A stretch of DNA of 5,852 nt from Pseudomonadota bacterium (GTDB lineage: Bacteria; Pseudomonadota; Gammaproteobacteria; Acidiferrobacterales; Acidiferrobacteraceae). The stretch covers positions 1 to 5,852 of the forward strand of contig JAJZZU010000183.1 in assembly GCA_021797365.1 (NCBI GenBank). The letters run 5' to 3'. Each line of letters begins with the position of its first letter. The stretch's first letter is position 1. This document shows, in pieces, positions 1-5,610 of the stretch. A program made the translations under genes and the position numbers. The notes beneath the pieces were generated by a model, which was not told where the DNA came from, ran no database searches, and saw nothing but the letters and a program-made list of their open reading frames with translations.

Positions 1-29
1 CTAGTACGCCGACCCGTAAATTACGCAAC
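1..29. repeat. Left terminal inverted repeat of the IS630-like element
   Basis: This end begins CTAGTACGCC and matches the reverse complement of 1169-1197 at 23 of 29 positions. The outer nine bases are identical, as is an internal ACCC block. It lies just beyond the transposase stop codon (TAA, 21-23 read on minus), so the repeat overlaps the last codons of the gene. Confidence 0.88.
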
Positions 30-1124
30 ATAATGTCGGGCCATTTTCGTATCGGCGTCCTGCCGGGTGAACGTCCACTCGATGCCGCGTCGCTCCCGGT
101 TACGGCGCCCCTGCCAGGCATCCACTTCGGTGGTGAGCGTGGCGCGGTCCGGCAGGCGGCGATTCAGGCACTGACGATCGAGGATACCGATCTCGATTTC
201 CGCCATGTTGAGCTAACTGGCATGTTTCGGCGTGTAGTGGAAGGTGACCTGGGCCAGCAGTGCGGTGGCATCCTCGACGCCGAGTACCTCCTCGAAGCAC
301 CGGCGAAAGTGCGTATTGAGATTGTCCATCACGAGGTGGACATGGCGCGCGGTGCCATACACCCGATCGAGAAGGTGACGCACGAAGGCCACGAAATCGG
401 TCTTGGCGCGATGATCGGTGACCATGACGGTCCGCCGTCCGCCTTTGGGTTCGACCGCCACGAACAGGTTGCAGGTCCCGGCGCGCACATACTCGTAATC
501 CCGTTTCTCGGGTGCGTGGGGCCGAACCGGCACAGGGGGGGCGCGCATCCCTGAGCCGTTGCTTGCTCTTCTCGTCCAGACAGACGATGGGTTCCTCCTC
601 GCGAAACGGACGGGCATAAAGATCCAGCAGGTCATACATGCGCTGCCGGTATTCCTCGGTCAAGGCGCCAATGCACCACATCACTTTGCGCCAGGGCTTG
701 AGGCAGTTTTTTTTAGCAGCCGACGGATGGTTTCGCGGCTGATCGGACCGATGCCCGCCTGTCTGCGCGCGGCCTGCTCCAACAACGCCAGCGTCCAGTG
801 CTTGGCCCCTTCGGGGGGCGCCGAGCAGGCCAGGGCGGCAATTCGCGCCTCGGTATCGGTCGTGTACCGCCGGGGCTTGCCAGGGCGGGCGACATCCCGG
901 AGGGCATACTCGGCACCCCCCTCCTGGCAGGCGCTGCGTGTCCGCCAGATGGCGGTACGCCCGACGCCGAGGACCGCCATGATCTGCGCCTCGGGGATAC
1001 CGCGATCAAGGGCGGACAAGATATGCGCCCGATTGACCTCTCGGGCCAGGTGCACACCCTTGGCTCGATACAGCTCAATCAGTTCACGGTCGTCATCCGT
1101 CAGATGCAGTTCGGTCTGTCGCAT
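21..1124 (-). pseudogene. IS630-family DDE transposase, disrupted
   Basis: Three reading segments together give one full IS630 transposase. Segment 1 (1124 to 681, 147 aa) is the N-terminal HTH region (motif VLGVGRTAIWR) ending LLKK. Segment 2 (from the poly-A tract at 707-714 to about 541) continues KPWRKVMWCIG and holds the first catalytic Asp in CLDEK (574-576). Segment 3 (about 540 to 213) has DYEYVRAGTCNLF and the second Asp in VMDNLNTH (324-326), ending HYTPKHAS. After a TAG stop (213-215) the same frame continues LNMAEIEI, with the third catalytic Glu near 198-200, and ends at 21. The start ATG (1122-1124) follows a GAGGAG ribosome binding site (1130-1135). The lesions are a -1 frame change at A8, an extra base in a C7 tract (535-541), and an amber codon where the family has Trp. 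The first may be programmed; the other two are probably inactivating. Confidence 0.92.
707..714 (-). other. Poly-A slippery tract, candidate -1 frameshift site in the transposase
   Basis: On the minus strand the frame reads CTA AAA AAA ACT and contains the heptamer A AAA AAA. A -1 slip there joins LLKK to NCLKPWRKVMWCIG, which restores the usual IS630 transposase sequence. Without slippage the frame ends at the TGA at 681-683, giving a 147-aa HTH-only product. Programmed -1 frameshifting on A-rich heptamers is known in several IS families, including some IS630 members. A simple one-base indel in a homopolymer is the alternative. Confidence 0.55.
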
Positions 1125-1168
1125 GGTGGCTCCTCATCATGGAGTGGGTATGCGACAGCATGATACAT

Positions 1169-1197
1169 GTTCCGTTAATTATGGGTTAGCGTACTAG
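1169..1197. repeat. Right terminal inverted repeat of the IS630-like element
   Basis: This is the reverse-complement partner of 1-29 and ends GCGTACTAG. The mismatches are scattered through the inner two thirds, while the outer nine bases are perfect. It lies upstream of the transposase start and may contain the native transposase promoter. Confidence 0.88.
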
Positions 1198-1388
1198 TTA
1201 GGACACCCCGCATGACCCCCGGGAAGTGTGGTGTCCGGGATGCGTGAGGGACGCAAGCAGCGCCCCCGGGGGCTGTCCCCCTTAGAGATCTTGATCCTCA
1301 ACGCCTCCTCGGGACTCTCGGCGGTATGCGGCGGGCCGACACGAATCTGTTATAGTAGTCAAAAGAAGATTACAGGGTCGGAGGCGGC
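1198..1388. other. Structured intergenic region between the IS and the ArsR-rhodanese gene
   Basis: I see no coding sequence here. Several inverted repeats are visible. GGACACC (1201-1207) pairs perfectly with GGTGTCC (1230-1236). TGCGT (1241-1245) pairs with ACGCA (1251-1255) around a GAGGG loop. A 12-base perfect palindrome, GCCCCCGGGGGC, lies at 1262-1273. GGGGG (1268-1272) could instead pair with CCCCC (1277-1281) across CTGT, so the last two structures compete. No U-tract follows, so a classical terminator is not supported. I do not recognise a known riboswitch or small RNA. The region may be a leader, a degraded terminator, or the tail of whatever the IS interrupted. Confidence 0.4.
1348..1356 (+). 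promoter_or_regulatory. Candidate extended -10 promoter for the ArsR-rhodanese gene
   Basis: TG-T-TATAGT fits an extended -10 element (TGn followed by a TATAAT-like hexamer at 1351-1356), about 33 bp upstream of the GTG start. No good -35 is visible about 17 bp upstream, which is tolerable for an extended -10 promoter. A short inverted repeat, AATCT (1344-1348) and AGATT (1367-1371), flanks it. That is a possible site for ArsR autorepression, but the match is weak. Confidence 0.4.
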
Positions 1389-2150
1389 GTGACCGACACG
1401 ATACAACCCAAGCGGCTGATATTCGAGCAGTTGGCGCGGGTCGCCAAGGCCCTTGCGCAACCCAACCGCCTCGACCTCCTCGAGGCCTTGAGCCAGGGCG
1501 AGCGCAGTGTCGAGGATCTGGCGCGGATCTGCCTGCTGTCGGTCGCCAATACCTCGCATCATCTCCAGATCCTCCGGGACGGCGGTTTCGTGGTGCCGCG
1601 CAAGAGCGGGGTGCAGGTCTACTATCGGCTAAGCGGCGACGAGGTCACGGCGCTGCTGTCGGCATTGCAGCGCATGGGCGAACGCCATATCGCCGAGATC
1701 GAGCAACTCGTGCGCCGGCACTTCGCGACCATCGATGACCTCACTCCGGTGAGCCAGGACGAACTGCTGCGGCTCTTGCGGACCGACCAGGTCGTGGTGA
1801 TCGATGTCCGCCCGGAATCCGAATATCGCGCCGGACATGTCGATGGCGCCATCAACATCCCCCTGGACCATCTTTCCCGGCAACTGCCAAGCCTGCCAAG
1901 GGACCACGAGATCATCGCCTACTGCCGGGGACCCTATTGTCTGCTGGCCTTCGAGGCGGTCCAGGCGCTTCGCGAACACGGCTACCGCGCACGTCGCCTG
2001 CAGGAGGGATTCCCGGAATGGAAGGCGCGCCACTTGCCCCTGACATCCGGCCCGGCAGATCCCGGGCAGACCCCCTCCCCGACGTCCCGGGAGGACCTTG
2101 AGGCGCGCGCCTCCCTCAAAAAAGATATCGGCCGGGGCCGCAAGCGCTAA
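1389..2150 (+). CDS. ArsR-family HTH regulator fused to a rhodanese domain
   Basis: This 253-aa protein has two domains. Residues about 10-100 are an ArsR/SmtB winged helix, with LAQPNRLDLLEAL, recognition helix SVANTSHHLQILRDGG (51-66) and wing residues KSGVQVYYRL. Residues about 120-218 are a rhodanese domain: VVVIDVRPESEYRAGHV, INIPLD, then the active loop CRGPYC with Cys179 as expected nucleophile and Cys184 closing it. A basic Pro/Ser-rich tail follows. ArsR-rhodanese fusions are a known architecture, usually thought to sense or carry sulfane sulfur or thiol-reactive compounds; the ligand here is not known. The only Cys in the HTH domain is Cys48, so the two-Cys persulfide switch of SqrR/BigR is not obvious, nor is a full metal site. 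The start is GTG, preceded by GGAGG at 1380-1384. The gene stands alone, downstream of an extended -10 and convergent with the transporter gene. Confidence 0.9.
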   Translation: MTDTIQPKRLIFEQLARVAKALAQPNRLDLLEALSQGERSVEDLARICLLSVANTSHHLQILRDGGFVVPRKSGVQVYYRLSGDEVTALLSALQRMGERHIAEIEQLVRRHFATIDDLTPVSQDELLRLLRTDQVVVIDVRPESEYRAGHVDGAINIPLDHLSRQLPSLPRDHEIIAYCRGPYCLLAFEAVQALREHGYRARRLQEGFPEWKARHLPLTSGPADPGQTPSPTSREDLEARASLKKDIGRGRKR

Positions 2151-2154
2151 GCCG

Positions 2155-2177
2155 CCGGCCATCACCCCCACGGCCGG
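2155..2177. terminator. GC-rich inverted repeat between convergent genes, possible terminator
   Basis: CCGGCC (2155-2160) and GGCCGG (2172-2177) form a perfect 6-bp stem with an 11-nt loop just past the ArsR-rhodanese stop. It sits in the 71-bp gap before the convergent transporter stop. No T-run follows on either strand, so a Rho-independent terminator is only weakly supported. Confidence 0.25.
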
Positions 2178-2221
2178 ACCGGGACGCTCATCGTGGCCAC
2201 CCCGACCCGGGATCGCGGTCC

Positions 2222-3649
2222 TTAGCGGGATGCGCCCGTGCGCACAAGGCGCGGATCATCCATCGGTTCCTCATCCGTCTCGGCCGACAAGGCCTCGAGC
2301 GTCTGACCACTGGTCTCGGGCAGGACCAACTGGGTCAGCAGCAGACCGAGGAACGAGACGCCGGCGGCAAACATCATCGCGCCCTTCAAGCCCCCCGAGT
2401 GACTGATAAAGGGAAACAGGAAGGTGCCGACAAAGGCGCCGAGCTTGCCGATACCGGCCGCGATCCCGTGACCGGTGGTACGCCCGCCGGTCGGAAAGAC
2501 CTCGGCGGGGATTACGAAGGTCGTACAGTTGGGTCCGAATTCGGTGAAGAAGAAGCTCACGCCATACAAGAGCAGGAACGGCAGCACATCGTGAGTCATG
2601 CCGGGCGCGAGCGCGATCAGGCCAAAGCTTATCGCCATCACCGCAAAGCCGATCATCTGCAAGCGGCGATGACCGATACGATCCATCAGCAGGATGGAGG
2701 CAAGATAACCCGGTACCGCGGCCACGGCAAAGATCACAAGCGCCCAGGCCGTGCCCTGCAGGCGGCTTGCGTGGGGTGCGAGCAGGCCTATGATCTGGGG
2801 GGTCGAGATGACGTTGCCGTAAAAGGCATAGTCGAGCAGGAACCAGGAGCCGGCGGTCCCCAGGATCATGAGCAGGTTGCGACGGTTGCCAAGGAAGGCG
2901 CGCAGGGTCATCTTGCGCGGCTGCAGGCGGCTCCCGGTGGTCTGGCCGGCAGCCTGGATCTGCCCTTCGGAATAGGAGGCCATGTCGCGGGCCGCGGCCT
3001 CCGATTGCCCGCGCACCAACGCCTTGTAGCGCGGGGACTCGGGCATGGTGCGACGCAGATACAAGACCGCGAGCGGCGGGAGGGCACCAAGACCAAGCAT
3101 GATCCGCCAGATGATGTCGTGGCCGAGGCCCGCGGCCTCGAGCGTGAGCGCGACCACCGGCCCGAACACAAGCCCGAGGCCCTGCATGCCGAACACCAGT
3201 GAGACGAGCGAGCCGCGCTTCTTGGCATTACTGTACTCGGACATGAGCACCGCGCTCATGGGATAGTCGCCGCCGATCCCGAAACCCAGGATGAAACGGA
3301 ACACGAGCAGCCACATGAAATCCGGGGCAAAGGCGCACGCCAAGGCGCCTATGGCCATCAGCGCGGCCTCCAGCCCATAGATCGTCTTGCGCCCGATGAG
3401 ATCCGCCAAGCGCCCGAAGATGAGTGCGCCCAGGAACGCCGCGAGCAACGAACCGCTCCCCAAAAGGCCGATCTGACCGGCGGTCAGATGCCATTCGGGC
3501 TTCAAATACACGAGCGCCATGCCGATGATGAAAAGATCATAGGCGTCGGTGAAAAAACCCATCCCGGCAGTCACCGCGGCGCGCATATGAAAGAAGCTGA
3601 CCGGCGCCTCGTCCAGCGCCTGAAGTAACGAGCGATTGTCCTGGGCCAT
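2222..3649 (-). CDS. MFS transporter, phosphate:H+ symporter (PHS) type
   Basis: This 475-aa inner-membrane protein has the 12-helix MFS pattern and a central loop at about residues 200-250. MFS motif A is GRLADLIGRK (79-88), and PESPRY (203-208) follows TM6. The PHS hallmarks are FFTDAYDLF (32-40), GGDYPMSAVLMSE (126-138), FGMQG (153-157), WFLLDYAFYG (269-278), GPNCTTFVIPAEVFPT (372-387) and GKLGA (401-405). As I recall the fungal PiPT structure, its phosphate and proton residues are Asp45, Asp149, Gln177, Trp320, Asp324, Tyr328, Asn431 and Lys459. Asp128, Gln156, Trp269, Asp273, Tyr277, Asn374 and Lys402 here reproduce the internal spacings, so phosphate uptake driven by H+ is the best guess. 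Related bacterial MFS proteins carry other anions, so the substrate is not certain. The ATG start is preceded by AAGGAGG (3654-3660). The gene is monocistronic and divergent from the pyrophosphatase gene. Confidence 0.88.
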   Translation of the reverse strand: MAQDNRSLLQALDEAPVSFFHMRAAVTAGMGFFTDAYDLFIIGMALVYLKPEWHLTAGQIGLLGSGSLLAAFLGALIFGRLADLIGRKTIYGLEAALMAIGALACAFAPDFMWLLVFRFILGFGIGGDYPMSAVLMSEYSNAKKRGSLVSLVFGMQGLGLVFGPVVALTLEAAGLGHDIIWRIMLGLGALPPLAVLYLRRTMPESPRYKALVRGQSEAAARDMASYSEGQIQAAGQTTGSRLQPRKMTLRAFLGNRRNLLMILGTAGSWFLLDYAFYGNVISTPQIIGLLAPHASRLQGTAWALVIFAVAAVPGYLASILLMDRIGHRRLQMIGFAVMAISFGLIALAPGMTHDVLPFLLLYGVSFFFTEFGPNCTTFVIPAEVFPTGGRTTGHGIAAGIGKLGAFVGTFLFPFISHSGGLKGAMMFAAGVSFLGLLLTQLVLPETSGQTLEALSAETDEEPMDDPRLVRTGASR

Positions 3650-3864
3650 GGGGCCTCCTTAAAAAGCGATCCCGTGATTGCGGGCGGTATACATGTGAGT
3701 CGGCATCTCCGGGACGCGACCCCGAGTGATGCCCCATGCTACGGGCGGGATATGACGCAACGATGACAGGCAAAGAGGAGGCCGCCTCGCGCCACCGGGC
3801 CGCCGCCTGACCGGGCCACGGCTGGGCCGACGCCGTCCACGAAATCCGTTAGACTGGCGGCTTT

Positions 3865-3870
3865 TATAAA
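3865..3870 (+). promoter_or_regulatory. Candidate -10 box for the pyrophosphatase-rlmJ operon
   Basis: TATAAA stands out in GC-rich surroundings about 60 bp upstream of the ATG at 3932. TTAGAC at 3849-3854 resembles a -35 box but is only 10 bp away, which is too close, so the -35 is unresolved. Confidence 0.28.
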
Positions 3871-3910
3871 GGGCGGGGTCATAACGACCGGATGGCATAC
3901 AGACCGGGAC

Positions 3911-3929
3911 GGCACCCTGCCGGAGGGCC
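3911..3929 (+). promoter_or_regulatory. Hairpin covering the pyrophosphatase ribosome binding site
   Basis: CCCT (3915-3918) can pair with AGGG (3924-3927) around GCCGG. An outer GG (3911-3912) can pair with CC (3928-3929) if CA is bulged. The Shine-Dalgarno GGAGG (3922-3926) lies inside this fold, 5 nt before the ATG. The fold could moderate translation, but short GC-rich stems are common by chance at this composition. Confidence 0.25.
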
Positions 3930-3931
3930 TC

Positions 3932-4282
3932 ATGAGCGGCTTTAACGATCTCACCGAACGTCTCGCGCAATTCGCCAAAGAGCGCGACTGGGAGCAGTTT
4001 CATTCCCCGAAGAATCTGGCCATGGCGCTCATCGTGGAGGCCGGCGAACTCGTCGAGCCGCTGCAATGGCTGAGCGAGGATGAGAGCCGGGCCCTGTCCG
4101 ACACGCAACGCCAGGCCGTAAGCGAGGAGGCCGCGGACGTGCTCCTCTATCTGTTGCGCCTTTGCGATCGGCTGGGTATCGATCTGGAACAGGCGGCGTG
4201 GGCCAAGATCGCAAAGAACGCCGCCAAGTATCCCGCCGACAAGGTGCGCGGCAGTGCCCGCAAGTACACGGACTACCCGTGA
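3932..4282 (+). CDS. MazG-like nucleotide pyrophosphohydrolase (dCTP pyrophosphatase type)
   Basis: This 116-aa all-alpha protein belongs to the MazG/RS21-C6 superfamily and closely resembles the DCTPP1 type. It is expected to hydrolyse dCTP or modified dNTPs to dNMP and pyrophosphate in the cytoplasm, cleaning the nucleotide pool. The N-terminal motif ERDWEQFHSPKNLAMAL (17-33) is typical of this subgroup. The Mg-binding residues appear as E36-x2-E39 in EAGEL and E66-x2-D69 in EEAADV. The C-terminal KYPADKVRGSARKYTDY also matches the family. The length is full for a single-domain enzyme, which probably works as a dimer or tetramer. The ATG at 3932 has GGAGG at 3922-3926. The stop overlaps the rlmJ start (GTGA, 4279-4282), so the two are one operon. 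The exact nucleotide preference is inferred. Confidence 0.9.
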   Translation: MSGFNDLTERLAQFAKERDWEQFHSPKNLAMALIVEAGELVEPLQWLSEDESRALSDTQRQAVSEEAADVLLYLLRLCDRLGIDLEQAAWAKIAKNAAKYPADKVRGSARKYTDYP

Positions 4283-5076
4283 ATTACCGCCACGCCTTTC
4301 ATGCCGGATCGGCGGCCGATGTCCTGAAGCATGTCGTGCTGCTGGAGACCCTGGATCTGGTCTTGCGAAAGCCCAAGCCGCTCTTTGTGCTCGACACGCA
4401 TGCCGGCGAGGGCCTCTACCGCCTGCAGCCGGAAGGGGAGGCCGACGAGGGTATCCACCGCCTGTGGGAACGTCGCGGCGAGTGGCCGGCCCTGGGCGGG
4501 TATTTCGAGGCAGTGGGGCGCTTCAACGGCACGCGCCTCAGGGACTATCCGGGCTCGCCGCTCCTGATCTCCGAACGCCTGCGGCCGAACGACCGGCTGG
4601 TGGCCGTCGAAGAGGCGAGCGGCGCCCACGCGACGTTGCAGCAGGTGTTACGGTCCGCGCACAGCCAGATCTTTCTGGGAAACGGTTACCATGCCTTGAA
4701 GGCCCTGCTGCCGCCCCGGGAGCGCCGCGGGGTGATCCTGATCGACCCCCCCTACGAGCGCGTAACGGAGCGGAGCGCCCTGCTGGCGGGCCTCAAGACC
4801 GCCTTGCAGCGCTTCCGTCAGGGGATCTACCTCATATGGTATCCGATCAAGGACAAGCGCGACGCCGAGCGCCTGGTGGCGGTCTTGTCGGCCCTCGGAG
4901 ACCACCTGTGCGTGGAACTGCTCACCTGGCCCGCGGACGTCAAGAGTCGTCTCAACGGCTCGGGCCTGCTCATCCTGAACCCGCCCTACGGCCTCAAAAA
5001 AAGATTGGGCGAGGTCGTGCCGACCCTCGCCCAGCTCCTCACCCGTGACGGGACGCCGCGTTACCGCATCCGTTAG
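4279..5076 (+). CDS. rlmJ: 23S rRNA (adenine(2030)-N6)-methyltransferase RlmJ
   Basis: This 265-aa SAM-dependent methyltransferase, read from the GTG at 4279, begins NYRHAFHAGSAADVLKH, nearly the invariant N-terminus of E. coli RlmJ. VLDTHAGEG (38-45) is the SAM-binding region. YPGSPLL (90-96), the N6-adenine catalytic motif DPPY in ILIDPPYE (156-159), GIYLIWYPI (182-190) and SGLLILNPP (228-236) follow in the expected order. E. coli RlmJ has 280 aa, so this is a normal, slightly shorter form. It modifies A2030 of 23S rRNA. An in-frame ATG at 4162 would add 39 residues lying inside the pyrophosphatase gene with no family match, so I reject it. The GTG overlaps the upstream TGA by 4 nt and has no strong Shine-Dalgarno, which suggests translational coupling. 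Its TAG stop overlaps the convergent neighbour's stop. Confidence 0.95.
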   Translation: MNYRHAFHAGSAADVLKHVVLLETLDLVLRKPKPLFVLDTHAGEGLYRLQPEGEADEGIHRLWERRGEWPALGGYFEAVGRFNGTRLRDYPGSPLLISERLRPNDRLVAVEEASGAHATLQQVLRSAHSQIFLGNGYHALKALLPPRERRGVILIDPPYERVTERSALLAGLKTALQRFRQGIYLIWYPIKDKRDAERLVAVLSALGDHLCVELLTWPADVKSRLNGSGLLILNPPYGLKKRLGEVVPTLAQLLTRDGTPRYRIR

Positions 5077-5585
5077 GGGTTAACCTCGATGTAGCCATGC
5101 TGCTCGAGCCAGATGATGCGCGCCACCGCCCCGGCGTTCACCTTCACGTTGGGCAACAGCTGCTTGTTACCCCAGTGATGGGCGCGCATGGTGACCCCGC
5201 ACTCCTCGATATCGACCCCCTTATGAAACAGGGCCTCGATCTGGCCGGTGTAAGGGTTGCCGGTACGCACATGCATGAACCGGTCGTAGGCCTTGTCGTT
5301 CAACAACATGTAGCCATCCGCCCCCTGGAAGACCGCATCGATCTTCCAGCGCGTATGGTCACGCGTGAACTTCGCCACCATCATCCGCAACTGCGACAGG
5401 CCCACCGGCTCCTTGGTGTGCGGAATGAACACCGGATGATCCATGTTGAAGACCACCTTGGCGTGCTTCAGACGCACCGGGATCTGGATATGGATCGTGT
5501 GCCAGTGCAGATTCCCCTGGACGGCCAGCGCCGGGGCGCTGACCGCCAGGAAGGACAGGGCTGTCCATAACGCGCCTTTTTTCAC
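5073..5585 (-). CDS. Exported DsrE/F-like family protein
   Basis: This 170-aa protein has a Sec signal peptide: MKK, a hydrophobic core (about 5-19) and a likely cut after ALA (residue 21), so it should be periplasmic. The mature part looks like a DsrE/F-like fold. KVVFNMDHP (43-51) is the first strand, followed by a helix with GLSQLRMMVAKF, KIDAVFQGADGYMLL, a helix IEALFHKGVDIEECGVTM with Cys129, and a C-terminal GAVARIIWLEQHGYIEVNP. Family members often carry a conserved Cys at this CGxTM-like position that binds persulfide; here it is the only Cys in the protein. A sulfur-carrier or sulfur-sensing role is inferred, and the substrate is unknown. The start is GTG with AAAAGGAGG at 5590-5598. 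The gene begins 25 nt after the porin stop on the same strand, so the two are likely cotranscribed. Confidence 0.75.
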   Translation of the reverse strand: MKKGALWTALSFLAVSAPALAVQGNLHWHTIHIQIPVRLKHAKVVFNMDHPVFIPHTKEPVGLSQLRMMVAKFTRDHTRWKIDAVFQGADGYMLLNDKAYDRFMHVRTGNPYTGQIEALFHKGVDIEECGVTMRAHHWGNKQLLPNVKVNAGAVARIIWLEQHGYIEVNP

Positions 5586-5610
5586 AAAACCTCCTTTTCG
5601 CTATCGACCC

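Larger units (their letters stand above)
1..1197 (-). mobile_element. IS630-family insertion sequence, complete ends, inactive transposase
   Basis: The two ends form imperfect terminal inverted repeats (23 of 29 positions match), each starting CTAGTACGC. The outermost CTAG at both ends fits IS630-family behaviour: insertion at TA, often within CTAG, with duplication of the TA. If the TAs at 2-3 and 1195-1196 are the duplicated target, the element proper is 4-1194 (1191 bp), a normal size for the family. One transposase gene on the minus strand fills it (21-1124), with only about 20 bp left beyond its stop and about 70 bp before its start. The gene is broken, so this copy should not transpose without a transposase supplied in trans. 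The left flank is outside the window, so the duplication is inferred from the ends alone. Confidence 0.93.
3650..3931. other. Divergent intergenic region (transporter / pyrophosphatase)
   Basis: This 282-bp gap holds the start signals of two divergent genes and no credible coding sequence. On the minus strand TATACC (rc of 3686-3691) lies about 37 bp upstream of the transporter ATG and is a weak -10 candidate. A CCCG/CGGG stem (3671-3674 with 3681-3684) lies in the presumed leader. On the plus strand TATAAA (3865-3870) is a -10 candidate for the pyrophosphatase gene. No convincing -35 accompanies either. Confidence 0.5.

Noticed and set aside
33..554. Open 173-aa frame on the plus strand inside the IS
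   Set aside because: It is antisense to the transposase, whose family motifs lie on the minus strand, and it shows no recognisable domain.
559..1197. Open 212-aa plus-strand frame running into the right inverted repeat
   Set aside because: It is a Ser/Arg/Ala-rich GC artefact opposite the transposase N-terminal part, with no ribosome binding site or family match.
1201..1281. tRNA, known riboswitch or CRISPR repeat in the structured intergenic DNA
   Set aside because: No tRNA arm pattern, no recognised riboswitch core, and no regularly spaced direct repeats are visible.
2399..3202. Open 267-aa plus-strand frame opposite the transporter gene
   Set aside because: Its Gly/Asp/His/Gln-rich composition is typical of antisense to a membrane-protein gene, while the minus strand encodes a full MFS protein.
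3659..4108. Open 149-aa minus-strand frame spanning the intergenic gap and the pyrophosphatase gene
   Set aside because: Half is antisense to the conserved MazG-like gene and the rest is low-complexity Arg/Gly/Pro. No family motif is present.
4162..4278. Upstream in-frame ATG extending rlmJ by 39 residues
   Set aside because: The extension lies within the pyrophosphatase gene in another frame. RlmJ family sequence begins exactly at the GTG at 4279.
4254..5048. Open 264-aa plus-strand frame overlapping rlmJ
   Set aside because: It is Arg/Pro/Gly/Ala-rich and offset from the conserved RlmJ frame, so it is a high-GC shadow.
5097..5570. Open 157-aa plus-strand frame opposite the DsrE-like gene
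   Set aside because: The minus strand has a signal peptide, a ribosome binding site and DsrE-like motifs. The plus frame has none of these.
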